Source: Pseudomonadota bacterium (GTDB lineage Bacteria > Bdellovibrionota_B > Oligoflexia > Oligoflexales > CAIYRB01). From it: a DNA stretch of 53,811 nt. This document shows, one piece after another, positions 7,793 to 16,759 of the stretch. The DNA lies in assembly GCA_026390445.1 (NCBI GenBank), contig JAPLFX010000028.1, positions 1 to 53,811 of the forward strand. The letters are read 5' to 3'. The notes beneath the pieces were generated by a model that saw only the letters and a program-made list of their open reading frames with translations, ran no database searches and was not told the DNA's origin. How positions within the stretch are numbered: position 1 is the stretch's first letter; each line of letters starts with the position of its first letter. The position numbers and the translations under genes were made by a program.

Positions 7793-8584
7793 CTAAACGG
7801 CCAGGGCTGCTCGCGCCATCTTGGCGAACTCCTCTGGCTTCAGAGAAGCGCCTCCGACCAAAGCTCCATCAATATCCTTTTCGGCCAAGAGCTCCTCAAT
7901 ATTTGATGGGTTAGCGCTCCCACCATAAACGATACGCAGGACCGAAGCCGCTGCAGCTCCGAAAGCGTCAGCGACGAGAGAGCGTATCAGTGCGTGGACC
8001 GACTGCGCCTGAGCCGCCGATGCCGTGCGGCCAGTACCAATGGCCCATACCGGCTCGTAGGCGACGACCAAGTCGTTTAGCCCGGTCCCAGACCCTACGG
8101 CAGCCAAAATACTTTGCATCTGCCTGGAGATCACGGACTCCACAAGGCCACCGTCGCGCTCGGCAAGGGTTTCACCAACACAGACCAAAGGCAAGACTCC
8201 ATCTTGCAGGCAAGCCCTGGTCTTTTTAGCTACGGTGGCATCGGTCTCAGCAAAATATTGCCGCCGTTCGCTGTGGCCAATCAGCGTCGCATGGACGCCG
8301 ACCTCTCGCAGCATCGGCAAGGAAATCTCACCGGTGTACGCGCCACTGGCCTCCCAATGAACATTTTGAGCGGCGACGCTAATACCGTGTGGTTTGCAGG
8401 TTTTTGCCGCCTGCGCCAGGATCGTCGCCGGAACAGCAAACAACAGGTCTAGTCGACCCTCCAGACTTTGTCCCGGAGATAGGCCTAAGGACTGCACGAA
8501 GGCTGAAAAAAACGCCTCAACGTCGGAGTTGAGTTTATGCATCTTCCAGTTACCGGCCAACATCTTCACTCGTGCGACAGTCAT
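7793..8584 (-). CDS. tpiA: Triosephosphate isomerase
   Basis: A 263-residue TIM-barrel enzyme that interconverts dihydroxyacetone phosphate and glyceraldehyde 3-phosphate. The catalytic residues are all visible: Lys in AGNWKMHK, His in LIGHSERR, and Glu in VAYEPVWAIGTG, which leads into the flexible loop 6. The phosphate-binding YGGSANPSN is near the C-terminus. It follows pgk on the same strand with 23 bases between them, a standard glycolytic pair. It is convergent with the pyruvate kinase-like gene, 31 bases away. The N-terminus is a few residues longer than usual (MTVARVKMLAGNWK), so the internal Met8 is an alternative start. Confidence 0.97.
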   Translation of the reverse strand: MTVARVKMLAGNWKMHKLNSDVEAFFSAFVQSLGLSPGQSLEGRLDLLFAVPATILAQAAKTCKPHGISVAAQNVHWEASGAYTGEISLPMLREVGVHATLIGHSERRQYFAETDATVAKKTRACLQDGVLPLVCVGETLAERDGGLVESVISRQMQSILAAVGSGTGLNDLVVAYEPVWAIGTGRTASAAQAQSVHALIRSLVADAFGAAAASVLRIVYGGSANPSNIEELLAEKDIDGALVGGASLKPEEFAKMARAALAV

Positions 8585-8607
8585 CGATCTCAGCCCTTAA
8601 AAAGATG

Positions 8608-9795
8608 TTAGCGCATCAGCACCTTTAGACCGGGCAAGGTCCGCCCCTCGAGATACTCCAACGAGGCCCCGCCGCCAGTCGATACGTGTGTCACCTTAGA
8701 CGCGACACCAGCTTTGTTCAAGGCAGCGACTGAATCACCGCCACCGACGACCGTTCGCCCGCTGCATGCAGCAACTGCCTGGGCCATGGCCATGGTTCCG
8801 CTGGCAAAGGACGGCCACTCAAACACTCCCATCGGCCCGTTCCAAAACACCGTACGAGAACGGCTCACGACCGAGCTATAGGCAGCAATGGTTTTAGGGC
8901 CGATATCAAGGCCCATCAAGCCTGCAGGCAGCGAAGCACTGTCGATCTCCTCGCGCTTGGCTTGCTCCGAAAAGGCGCTGGCAGCGCCGTGGTCGACTGG
9001 CAGGTGGATCTGTACCCGGCGTGCTTCGGCGCTGCGAAAGATTGATTCTACTAGGTCCATCCGATCGACTTCGACCCGTGACTTACCTACCGCCACTCCC
9101 TTAAACTTCAGGAAGGTGTAGGCCATCGCGCCGCCGATCAGCAGATGGTTGCAGTGGTTGATCAGGCTAAGCATCACAGCGATTTTATCCGATACCTTGG
9201 CCCCTCCCATAATCACCGTAAAGGGGGCTTCCGGCCGCTCAAGAATACCGCTGAGTGCCTTTAGCTCTTTGTCGATAAGCAGGCCCGCCCCCCGACGTTC
9301 GGACGGGATCAGCTCTGGAATGCCGACCGTCGACGCGTGAGCGCGATGCGCTGTACCAAAAGCATCGTCGACGTAAACCTCGATGCCACGCGCCATGTGT
9401 CGGCAGAAGTCCGGATCGTTGCTAGTTTCACCGGCATGAAAACGCAAATTCTCCAACAGAACCAGCTGGTTGGAGTTGAGTTGGCCGAGGGTCTGATCGT
9501 AAGGCTCTTGCATGTAATCGCTGACGAAGCATACCTCCCGGTCCAGCAGCTCCGCCAAGCGCACGCCAACTGGCTCAAGGGAGTACTTTAGGTCGACGGC
9601 CCCATCGGGCCGACCAAGATGACTGCCGATGGCCACTTTGTGAGTCCGTTCAAGGATATACCGAATGGTCGGAATTGCTTCAAGGAGTCGCGTTTCATCG
9701 GTTATGCGCCCGTCTTTGATCGGTACGTTCAGATCAAGCCGAAGAAATACCTTTTTGCCGTTAAGATCTAAGTCGTCGAGCATGCGCAAGTTCAT
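8608..9795 (-). CDS. pgk: Phosphoglycerate kinase
   Basis: A 395-residue glycolytic enzyme that transfers phosphate from 1,3-bisphosphoglycerate to ADP. The N-domain has the substrate-binding RLDLNVPIKDGRITDETR and SHLGRPDG. The C-domain has the nucleotide-binding segments IMGGAKVSDKI, FWNGPMGVFEW and GGGDSVAAL, ending with VSTGGGASLEYLEG. Length equals the bacterial norm. It is first in a pgk-tpiA operon and divergent from gshB, with about 100 bases between the start codons. No gap gene is in the window. Confidence 0.97.
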   Translation of the reverse strand: MNLRMLDDLDLNGKKVFLRLDLNVPIKDGRITDETRLLEAIPTIRYILERTHKVAIGSHLGRPDGAVDLKYSLEPVGVRLAELLDREVCFVSDYMQEPYDQTLGQLNSNQLVLLENLRFHAGETSNDPDFCRHMARGIEVYVDDAFGTAHRAHASTVGIPELIPSERRGAGLLIDKELKALSGILERPEAPFTVIMGGAKVSDKIAVMLSLINHCNHLLIGGAMAYTFLKFKGVAVGKSRVEVDRMDLVESIFRSAEARRVQIHLPVDHGAASAFSEQAKREEIDSASLPAGLMGLDIGPKTIAAYSSVVSRSRTVFWNGPMGVFEWPSFASGTMAMAQAVAACSGRTVVGGGDSVAALNKAGVASKVTHVSTGGGASLEYLEGRTLPGLKVLMR

Positions 9796-9896
9796 CGGGG
9801 ACCCCGGCGGTTATTTTGGCTACAACAGTAGCAGGTACGTCTCCACCGGGTCATAGCATCGGAAGTCCGGGTCTCGCAAGTAGGGGTAGCCGTCTC

Positions 9897-10898
9897 ATGG
9901 TTTATGAACACCTTTTCGTCATGGATCCACTGGCCTCACTGAACCGGCCGCTTGATTCCAGCCTGCGGATGCTGTTTGAACTGGCTGCCAAAGGCCACGG
10001 CATACGGGTCTGCGAGCCAAAGCAGCTGGCCTGGAGCGGTGGCGACAAGGCAGCCGTGGCACACTGCCAGCGCCTGATGTTCGCCGGGAGTCCCCAGACG
10101 TTTTCCACCGGGAGTTCTGAAACCATCAGCCTTCTGAGCTTCGACGCGGTCCATATGCGCAAGGATCCGCCATACGATATGGACTATATCGCCACCACCT
10201 GGTTACTTGAGTCGGCAAGTAGCAGAGGGGTTCGGGTGTACAATGACCCGGCCGCGTTGCGCCGCTTTAATGAAAAATTGGCGATCCTATTGTTTCCGGA
10301 AGCTTGCCAAGCTGCGCTGGCCACCAGCGACAGCGAAGCTTTGTTGGCCTTTGTCGAGAACCAGGCTAACGGCGACGCGATACTAAAACCCCTAACGCTG
10401 TTTGGCGGCAGAGGTGTCGAACGCTTACAGCTCAAGAGCGATGGCCGGGCACAAGTCCTCGCCAAGCTCAGGTCCGCTACCGGCGACGGCGCTAGTATAA
10501 GACTGATCCAACCCTTCAACCCTGCAATCTATGACGGTGAGGTCCGAGTCTTCACTGGCTTCGGTCGCCCTCTAGCGTGGTGCCTCAAACGCCCAGCACC
10601 CGGTGAGTTCTTGGCTAACACCCGTGCCGGAGCCACTCTTGAAGCCTATGAACCAACGAACGTCGAATCGACGCGCGTCACCTCTGTGGCTAGCGCCTTG
10701 CACACCCAAGGCGTCTTCCTCACCGGCTTCGACCTCATCGGCGGGTTTGTGTCGGAAATCAACCTGACAAGCCCTCGACTCCTACAAGCCGCTAACGACC
10801 GCACCAATTATTATGCAGTCCTGGCAGGGCAAATGGAGGCTGATATTGCCGAGGCAAAGGGACGGTCGGCTGGGCGCGATAGTCATCGTGACACATAA
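9897..10898 (+). CDS. gshB: Glutathione synthetase (ATP-grasp)
   Basis: A 333-residue ATP-grasp ligase that joins gamma-glutamylcysteine and glycine. It follows the GshB pattern from end to end: FVMDPLASLN at the N-terminus, MRKDPPYDMDY, LKPLTLFGGRGVERL in the ATP-grasp core, YDGEVRVFTG, and the terminal FDLIGGFVSEINLTSP. The glycine-rich NLAAGG segment of E. coli GshB is altered to NTRAGA. I moved the start from 9816 to the ATG at 9897 because the family begins at MVYEHLFVMDP and a GGGG ribosome-site-like run lies upstream. gshA is not in the window. It is convergent with the barrel gene, 3 bases apart. Confidence 0.92.
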   Translation: MVYEHLFVMDPLASLNRPLDSSLRMLFELAAKGHGIRVCEPKQLAWSGGDKAAVAHCQRLMFAGSPQTFSTGSSETISLLSFDAVHMRKDPPYDMDYIATTWLLESASSRGVRVYNDPAALRRFNEKLAILLFPEACQAALATSDSEALLAFVENQANGDAILKPLTLFGGRGVERLQLKSDGRAQVLAKLRSATGDGASIRLIQPFNPAIYDGEVRVFTGFGRPLAWCLKRPAPGEFLANTRAGATLEAYEPTNVESTRVTSVASALHTQGVFLTGFDLIGGFVSEINLTSPRLLQAANDRTNYYAVLAGQMEADIAEAKGRSAGRDSHRDT

Positions 10899-10901
10899 CC
10901 A

Positions 10902-12146
10902 CTAGAAAAACCGACTCGCTTGAACCGAAATCACTGCTGGATATGACCCGAACTCACTTTTGGGTAGGAACTGATTCGGCGGCGGCCCATAGGGGGCCAA
11001 AGCAGCCAGTCCAAGCTCAAGTCGTTCGGTAACTGAATAAGTCAGCTGGAAGACTCCGATAAGCGATTGATCCCCGTCATTGGCGACAAGCAATGAACGC
11101 AAATGGATGAGCGGAGTGATGTCGTACAGCCCTGCCAGCCCGGTATACAGCCGTCCCAATATCGGAGACGTCGGCGGTGATTCCGCTAGGTGCGCATATC
11201 CACTTGCGTCGGCATAGCCTGCTTGGTTGTAAAACTGCTCCACTGTAATGACAAGCTTTGAATTCAAGCGGTAATCGGCACCAATCGCGCCAGCAGCCTG
11301 GTTTTGCCCGGTCGTCTCGCGACTGAATTTTTGATTCATCTCGCCGCGCAATCCTACAGGCCCCACCTCACCCTGCACCGTCGCGCCAACGACATTATTA
11401 GTGGCAAGTTTACCTGCGAACGCCGCGAATTCAAACCCTCGCCAAGTTCTCGATGCCCGCACCAATGCCGAGGAGTTACTTGCAGAAAAGCGATTTGATC
11501 CATGATTTGTCTCCCCAACCCGACTGACCAGTTGCGGCGTGGCATATCCGACGACACCAATCGCCGAAATCTGCCCCTTTTTCCCTAGACTGTGGTCGAC
11601 GCGGACGGCGTCCACCCCGGGTTTATAGTCGCGATAAAAATCCGTCGGCCGATACGGAGCGAAAAAGTCATTAGGTGTAAAAATCGCCATAGTCGTCAGG
11701 TTGACCGGAAATCGTCCAACCGTAACCTCTGCACCAGCAATTCTGCCGCGCATGTTGATGCGGTCAATCGTCAAGTAGCCATCGATCTTGCTGCCGCGAT
11801 ACCAGTGAAGATCAAGGGCTGACGCCCGATTGACTTCATCGCTAGTATTTAGCACCGTTTGCGCCAAAGAGGTGCGGTCGGATGAATTGATCGCAAGCAT
11901 ATAAGCATTGAACTCAAACCGTAAGGACCTTGGACCTCTAAACTTGAGGCTTTCCCGCACGAGAACTTGGTCAGAACTTTCGTAGCGGTTTGGGTAGAGG
12001 TCGACATCATCTGGATTCTTATTGTAGGTCGCCGAACCCCGGGCTGAACCCTCCCGCTCCAACCGCCCATTGGCCCGCGCGACCGGAACTACAACGCCAA
12101 TACAAAGCATCCCCACAATCGATGCAAAGACTTCGCGCCGCGCCAT
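10902..12146 (-). CDS. Outer-membrane beta-barrel protein linked to Lol-like transporter
   Basis: A 414-residue exported protein of unknown family. A signal peptide (REVFASIVGMLCIGVVVPVARA) is followed by many alternating, aromatic-rich strands (for example RFEFNAYMLAI, LDLHWYRGS, GYLTIDRINM), and the chain ends in Phe (QASRFF), the usual last residue of outer-membrane barrels. There are no membrane helices after the signal. The frame is open 60 codons further upstream, into the ATPase gene, but the ATG at 12146 gives the proper signal peptide and lies 7 bases after the ATPase stop. It is therefore cotranscribed with the LolD-like gene and faces the carrier and permease genes. The likely role is an outer-membrane acceptor or pore for that system; this is inferred from context. 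Confidence 0.82.
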   Translation of the reverse strand: MARREVFASIVGMLCIGVVVPVARANGRLEREGSARGSATYNKNPDDVDLYPNRYESSDQVLVRESLKFRGPRSLRFEFNAYMLAINSSDRTSLAQTVLNTSDEVNRASALDLHWYRGSKIDGYLTIDRINMRGRIAGAEVTVGRFPVNLTTMAIFTPNDFFAPYRPTDFYRDYKPGVDAVRVDHSLGKKGQISAIGVVGYATPQLVSRVGETNHGSNRFSASNSSALVRASRTWRGFEFAAFAGKLATNNVVGATVQGEVGPVGLRGEMNQKFSRETTGQNQAAGAIGADYRLNSKLVITVEQFYNQAGYADASGYAHLAESPPTSPILGRLYTGLAGLYDITPLIHLRSLLVANDGDQSLIGVFQLTYSVTERLELGLAALAPYGPPPNQFLPKSEFGSYPAVISVQASRFF

Positions 12147-12153
12147 GTTCCAA

Positions 12154-12849
12154 TTAATGATCAGTGCAGCGCCCATCGACCAATCCAACGATACGTTTCG
12201 CGCGCTCGAGTACTCGAGGATCGTGCGTCGAAAAGACAAAGGTGACATTGAGCCGATCATTGAGGTCTTGCATAAGATCAAGCAAGGCTCCACTGGAAGC
12301 TGAATCCAGGTTAGCCGTCGGCTCATCCGCCAGGATCACCGCAGGACTTGGTGCAATGGCCCTGGCGATGGCTACTCGCTGCTGTTGTCCCCCGGACAGC
12401 TCCCCAGGCAGGCGGAGCGCCAAGTGGGCAAGGCCCACCTGCGCTAGGGCTTCTAGAGCCAACGCGCGACGCTGCTGCTTCGGCCGCCTCTGCAATGCCA
12501 GAGTGAACTCGGTGTTTTCAAGCGCAGTCATAATCGGGATTAAGTTATATGCTTGAAAAATAAAACCGAGGCGGTCGCGGCGAATGCGCGCAAGAGCCGT
12601 GCGACTAAGTCCGCCCAGTGCCGCCCCTTCGAGAAAGATGCTGCCTGAAGTCGGCGTGTCGAGCGCCCCGATCAGATTGAGCAAGGTGCTTTTGCCTGAT
12701 CCAGACGGACCGCTTAGGGCAAGGAATTCACCCGCCTCTACCCAAAGGGACACTGCCGTCAATGCCTCGACACGCGCTGCTCCTACGCCATAAGACTTAT
12801 AGACATCTTCCACCCGCACAATAGCGGGACCAGAAGTTTCTCGCCCCAT
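12154..12849 (-). CDS. LolD/MacB-type ABC transporter ATP-binding protein
   Basis: A 231-residue cytoplasmic ATPase of the LolD/MacB/FtsE class. Walker A is GPSGSGKST, the Q-loop is FQAYNLIP, the signature is LSGGQQQR, Walker B is VILADEPTANLD and the H-loop is STHD. This class powers MacB-fold permeases that move substrates within the periplasm by a piston-like action and do not carry solutes across the membrane. The permeases it should serve are encoded divergently at 13826-16319, with a LolA-like carrier between. The ribosome site is GGAG. It is followed directly by the barrel gene. The exact substrate cannot be read from the sequence. Confidence 0.94.
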   Translation of the reverse strand: MGRETSGPAIVRVEDVYKSYGVGAARVEALTAVSLWVEAGEFLALSGPSGSGKSTLLNLIGALDTPTSGSIFLEGAALGGLSRTALARIRRDRLGFIFQAYNLIPIMTALENTEFTLALQRRPKQQRRALALEALAQVGLAHLALRLPGELSGGQQQRVAIARAIAPSPAVILADEPTANLDSASSGALLDLMQDLNDRLNVTFVFSTHDPRVLERAKRIVGLVDGRCTDH

Positions 12850-12936
12850 CGCAACTCCAGGTTAAAAAATCAACGATCTGTGGTCATTCCGCTGCACAAG
12901 GCCAGTCGCGGAGCAAACGCCCGAGCTGACTCAAAG

Positions 12937-12965
12937 TTGTGATGTCCTGGCGACTTGAGTACAAT
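12937..12965 (+). promoter_or_regulatory. Candidate promoter for carrier and permease genes
   Basis: TTGTGA at 12937-12942 and TACAAT at 12960-12965 are separated by 17 bases, in an A+T-rich divergent region. Transcription would start about 20 bases before the ATG at 12995. A TATAAT at 12980-12985 also exists but would place the start almost on the ATG. Confidence 0.42.
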
Positions 12966-12994
12966 AAGTATAAACAATTTATAATGGTAGAGCC

Positions 12995-13804
12995 ATGATA
13001 CCACAATACACGAGATCAGTCCCATTGCGCAGCCGCAGGTTCGGCGTGCTTTTGCTACTGCACCTGACCATTGCCTCAGTTCCTCTTGGCATCGCGAAGG
13101 ATGCTCCGAAAGCCGATGCAGAAGAACTAAAAAAGGTTCTAAGTGGCGTTGACAAGCTCTGGTCTTCAAAAAAATCTGAGGCAGATATGACCATGACGGT
13201 CAAGACATCACACTACGAGAGAGCGCTAAAATTAACTCTCTGGGCCGAGGGTGACACGCAGGCTCTAGTCAAGATCAACGCACCGGCTAAAGAAAAGGGC
13301 ACGATGACCCTACGCCTTGGGCGCGACATATATAACTTCCTGCCGAAAATCGATCGCACCGTCAAGGTCAGCGCGGCCATGCGCAGCAGCAGTTGGATGG
13401 GCAGCCATTTTTCGAACGACGATCTAGTCGGTTCGTGCCACTTGGCAAAGGACTACGATGCAACCTTGGTCGAGGCAAGCAAACATGGCAAAACGACTCT
13501 GTGGACTGTTGATTTGGTCCCCAAGTCCGGAACCAATCTGACTTGGTCGAAGCTGCGTCTGGTCGTCGAAAAGGAACGGACGATCCCCATTTCTCAGACT
13601 TACTATAATGAACGTGGAAGTAAGACGCGCACAGTCACTTTTAGCGATGTGAAAGAACTCGGCGGCCGCCAAGCTCCGACGAAGATTTCGGTCACGCCCG
13701 CAGACCTGCCCGGCGAGCACACCGACCTTGTCTATGTCTCTCTGCGCCACGATATCAAGCTCGATCCAGATTTTTTTAACGTCGACAACCTGAAGTCTCA
13801 CTAA
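12995..13804 (+). CDS. LolA-like outer membrane lipoprotein-sorting protein
   Basis: A 269-residue periplasmic protein with a signal peptide (about residues 1-34, ending SVPLGIA). It matches the LolA-like family usually named outer membrane lipoprotein-sorting protein (Pfam LolA_like, PF17131). Typical segments are LPKIDRTVKVSAAMRSSSWMGSHFSNDDLV and, near the end, TVTFSDVKELGGRQAPTKI. The fold is a half-open beta-barrel that can hold an acyl chain. It is first in a plus-strand operon, 21 bases before the first permease, and divergent from the ATPase and barrel genes. It is probably the periplasmic shuttle of this system, carrying a lipoprotein or lipid. Family assignment is strong; the cargo is inferred only. 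Confidence 0.92.
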   Translation: MIPQYTRSVPLRSRRFGVLLLLHLTIASVPLGIAKDAPKADAEELKKVLSGVDKLWSSKKSEADMTMTVKTSHYERALKLTLWAEGDTQALVKINAPAKEKGTMTLRLGRDIYNFLPKIDRTVKVSAAMRSSSWMGSHFSNDDLVGSCHLAKDYDATLVEASKHGKTTLWTVDLVPKSGTNLTWSKLRLVVEKERTIPISQTYYNERGSKTRTVTFSDVKELGGRQAPTKISVTPADLPGEHTDLVYVSLRHDIKLDPDFFNVDNLKSH

Positions 13805-13825
13805 GGTTCGCCGTGCGAGGGCCTC

Positions 13826-15058
13826 ATGAACCTAGGTGTCTTCGCCTGGAAAAGTCTTAGGCGATCGCCCATTCGTACCGCGTTCAAGGCGATCAGCATT
13901 GGCGCCATCACGGCGATTATGTTGGTTTGGGGATGTCTCAATGCGGGTTTGGGTAACTTGCTGGAAGCAACTGCAACATCGTTTGAAATCGGCGAGTTTC
14001 AACTTCATGCGCCAGGCTATCTTAGCAACCCCGATATCTATGCCACCCTAGATCATGCCGAAAAATGGCAAGCGGCCCTTTTGCAGGACGGTTTCTTGAG
14101 CGCACCAAGACTCTACGGCTCTGCACTCGGCGCCGCCAGCAGCCTATCAGCCGGCGTCCAGGTTCGCGGCCTCGATTTGGAGCGTGAAGCACAAGTGACA
14201 CGGATCGAGCGCTTTATCGACAGCGGTAGCTGGCTTACCTCGACCAAACCCAATGGGGTTGTCATCGGCAAGCTGCTCGCTCGTCACCTGCATCTGCAGC
14301 CAGGTCAAGAGATGGTCCTTCTTGCCCAGGCCGCCGATGGCTCACTTGCCAATACCGTATTCCTGGTGGTTGGGATCTTGAAATCGGTCAATAGCGAGAT
14401 CGACAACCGCGCGGTCTACATCCAAGAGGCCGCCTTTCGCGAGTTCTTTCTTATCGAGAAAGGCATTCATGAGTTGGCCATATCTCGGGTCGATCAAAAT
14501 CAACCGTTCTCCACTGCGGAGCTTCGACTCAGGCAGCTAGTTATCAAGCCAGATCTGGGCAATGAGCTGAAATCATGGCGACAGCTGAAGCCTCTCCTTG
14601 CAAAAATCCTCGACCTACTGGCGGTGTCCGCGAATTTTATCTTTATCTTTATTTACCTCGCCCTTGGTGGCCTGATCTTAAACATGACCTTTATGAGCAT
14701 CTATGACCGGCGCCGGGAGTTCGGCACGATGCAAGCACTAGGTATGGGGCCAGGTCAAATGGTCCTGCTGATCCTGGCCGAAGCAGGCTGGAAGAGCCTG
14801 CTTTCCGCTGCTATCGCAACAGCTATAGGACTGCCACTTGCCTTTTATCTGGCTCGTACCGGCCTCGATCTCTCGCTTATGGTGGATCACCTTTCGGTGT
14901 CGGGTATCAACTTGGAGCCGATCATCTACCCACAGATAACTTTGCTAAATATCATCAAACCCATAGCCTTTATGATGTTGTCGCAGCTTCTATTTGCCAT
15001 TTTCCCAGGCGTGGAAGTCGCCGTCATGGTTCCAGTCGAAGCCTTATCACCACACTGA
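13826..15058 (+). CDS. LolC/E-type (MacB-fold) ABC transporter permease, first subunit
   Basis: A 410-residue inner-membrane protein with the four-helix plan of LolC/LolE/MacB. There is one helix near the N-terminus (about 20-45), a large periplasmic domain (about 50-265), then three helices at about 268-292, 315-340 and 373-395. The cytoplasmic coupling region after the second helix has SIYDRRREFGTMQALGM, the hallmark of FtsX-family permeases. The start has a GAGGG ribosome site. It is followed after 16 bases by a second, non-identical permease, so the pair should form a heterodimer, as LolC and LolE do. Confidence 0.93.
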   Translation: MNLGVFAWKSLRRSPIRTAFKAISIGAITAIMLVWGCLNAGLGNLLEATATSFEIGEFQLHAPGYLSNPDIYATLDHAEKWQAALLQDGFLSAPRLYGSALGAASSLSAGVQVRGLDLEREAQVTRIERFIDSGSWLTSTKPNGVVIGKLLARHLHLQPGQEMVLLAQAADGSLANTVFLVVGILKSVNSEIDNRAVYIQEAAFREFFLIEKGIHELAISRVDQNQPFSTAELRLRQLVIKPDLGNELKSWRQLKPLLAKILDLLAVSANFIFIFIYLALGGLILNMTFMSIYDRRREFGTMQALGMGPGQMVLLILAEAGWKSLLSAAIATAIGLPLAFYLARTGLDLSLMVDHLSVSGINLEPIIYPQITLLNIIKPIAFMMLSQLLFAIFPGVEVAVMVPVEALSPH

Positions 15059-15074
15059 TCAAAGAGGGGCGATC

Positions 15075-16319
15075 TTGCAGTCTCTGGCGATATTTCTCGG
15101 TGCACGCAATCTCTTTCGCAACCCTCGCCGCGCCATCATTACAGCGCTGTCCGTGGCGTTTGGGGTTTGCGTGGCGGTGGTGTTTATCGGCACCAGGCAA
15201 AGCATGTACGACCGCCTCATAGAATCAGGCGCCATGGGCGGCTACGGGGTGTTCAGTTTGAGCCAGCCAGGTTTCATTGCCGAACCCACACCCTCCAGTC
15301 AGTTTGCGTGGAGCGAGCAGCTACAGCAGCTGACAGCCGCAGTCCCTGGGGTCCGTCTGGTTGCGCCGCGCATCAGTGCGATGGCGGTCGTAGCAACTAG
15401 CAGAAGCAGTACGGGAGCGGCGCTACTGGGGATCGACCCAAGGCTAGACAGCAAGGACATCAACCTCATGCTGGCAAACCTGAAGAGTGGCACAACGCTG
15501 ACTTATGGAGATTCGCAAGGCTGTCTCATTGGTCGTGCCATGGCTGAGCATTTGGGTGTCGAGATCGGTCAAAAGATAACTTTTACAACGACCGACCGAC
15601 AAGGGCAAATTGTCTCTAATATAGCTTACTTGCGCGGCACCTTTGAGACGGGAAGCCTGGAGCTCGATGGGCACTTAGTCATGCTACCGCTGACCTTCAT
15701 GCGGCAAGTTTTAGACTATCCCGAGCATGGCATCTCATTTCTGGCGTTCTTCGTCCCACCTGAAGCCAACCTCGGTAAAATCGAATCGGTCCTAAAAACG
15801 AGACTGGCTGGTACACCACTCGAGTTGTCCTCCTGGCGCAAGAGTCTTCCTGACGTGGCCCAGGCTATCGACCTCGATGCCTCTCTCTACAATCTGTTGT
15901 TCTTTTTCGCTGGAATCATCGTATCCATCGGCATTTTGACCACTATGATGCTCAATATTCTAGAAAGACGACGGGAATTTGGCGTCGTGCTGGCACTAGG
16001 GATGACACCGAGCACCCTCGTCGCGATGGTCTTGAGTGAAGCGCTGATGATTGGGCTGCTTGGTCTGTGCATAGGCACTTTGATGGCAGCTCCACTTTAC
16101 CTGTACCTGCACCATGTCGGACTTGACCTAACCATTTTTCTATCCGGCGAAAGCTCGATGGGACCCAAGGGAGTGGAAGACTTCTTAGGCTGCCGGCTTA
16201 CCGTTAGAGAGGTCGCAATGATCGGGGGGCTGCTACTCTTAATGAACCTGGCCGCAGCGCTTTATCCCGCTGTGACCGCGGCTCGAACCGTACCAATCGA
16301 CGCGATCCGCGGCTCTTAG
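15075..16319 (+). CDS. LolC/E-type (MacB-fold) ABC transporter permease, second subunit
   Basis: A 414-residue permease with the same architecture as the preceding one: an N-terminal helix (ITALSVAFGVCVAVVFIG), a periplasmic domain of about 230 residues, and three C-terminal helices. The coupling motif is NILERRREFGVVLALGM. The start is a TTG at 15075, placed after a strong ribosome site (AAAGAGGGG). The frame is open further upstream into the previous gene, but that part overlaps the first permease and lacks permease features. The two permeases share plan but are clearly different in sequence, which supports a heterodimer served by the LolD-like ATPase. Confidence 0.92.
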   Translation: MQSLAIFLGARNLFRNPRRAIITALSVAFGVCVAVVFIGTRQSMYDRLIESGAMGGYGVFSLSQPGFIAEPTPSSQFAWSEQLQQLTAAVPGVRLVAPRISAMAVVATSRSSTGAALLGIDPRLDSKDINLMLANLKSGTTLTYGDSQGCLIGRAMAEHLGVEIGQKITFTTTDRQGQIVSNIAYLRGTFETGSLELDGHLVMLPLTFMRQVLDYPEHGISFLAFFVPPEANLGKIESVLKTRLAGTPLELSSWRKSLPDVAQAIDLDASLYNLLFFFAGIIVSIGILTTMMLNILERRREFGVVLALGMTPSTLVAMVLSEALMIGLLGLCIGTLMAAPLYLYLHHVGLDLTIFLSGESSMGPKGVEDFLGCRLTVREVAMIGGLLLLMNLAAALYPAVTAARTVPIDAIRGS

Positions 16320-16407
16320 CTCTTTATCTTGCTGATCTTACCTATTTTATTATGGCCGAGGTCTGGCGAGTTCGACACCGAGCCGACCTCCTAACTAGAG
16401 GAACTCA

Positions 16408-16683
16408 ATGAAGATTCGACCTGTGATCCTGTGCTTAAGCCTGATGTTTGCAAGTAGCCTGGCAGTTGGGGAGGCTGTTGCCAAGGATAGCAAAAAGGAA
16501 GGGTCTGACAGTGGCAAAATATATGTTTTTGCCCCTGGGCAACCCAGCGTGCCGCCAAAGGTGATCCTTCCCCCCTCACAGGCCAAGGCCAAGGTCCCTG
16601 CTGTTCCTCTCATCAGCACGCCCAACAAGGGGCCCGCACCGTCTAGGACGGTGATCCTCGACAAGGCGACGCCAAAAGATTGA
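16408..16683 (+). CDS. Small Pro-rich exported protein, function unknown
   Basis: A 91-residue protein with a clear signal peptide (residues 1-25, MKIRPVILCLSLMFASSLAV then GEAVAK) and a mature part rich in Pro, Lys and Ala. Two PP-V-P-type stretches (PSVPPKVILPPSQ and KVPAVPLIST) suggest an extended periplasmic chain. The ATG has a GAGGAA ribosome site. There is no Cys after the signal, so it is not a lipoprotein. It lies 88 bases after the second permease and before the FKBP gene. I do not recognise the family. Confidence 0.68.
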   Translation: MKIRPVILCLSLMFASSLAVGEAVAKDSKKEGSDSGKIYVFAPGQPSVPPKVILPPSQAKAKVPAVPLISTPNKGPAPSRTVILDKATPKD

Positions 16684-16759
16684 CCTCGCGCCAGCAAACT
16701 ATTAACATTTTCCTAGGCATACCTCCGAAATCGTCAACCACCAGTGGGAACTAACGTGT

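Noticed and set aside
7740-7800. Possible terminator between the pyruvate kinase-like gene and tpiA
   Set aside because: ATAAC-ATCG-GTTAT gives only a 5-bp A+T-rich stem and there is no T-tract.
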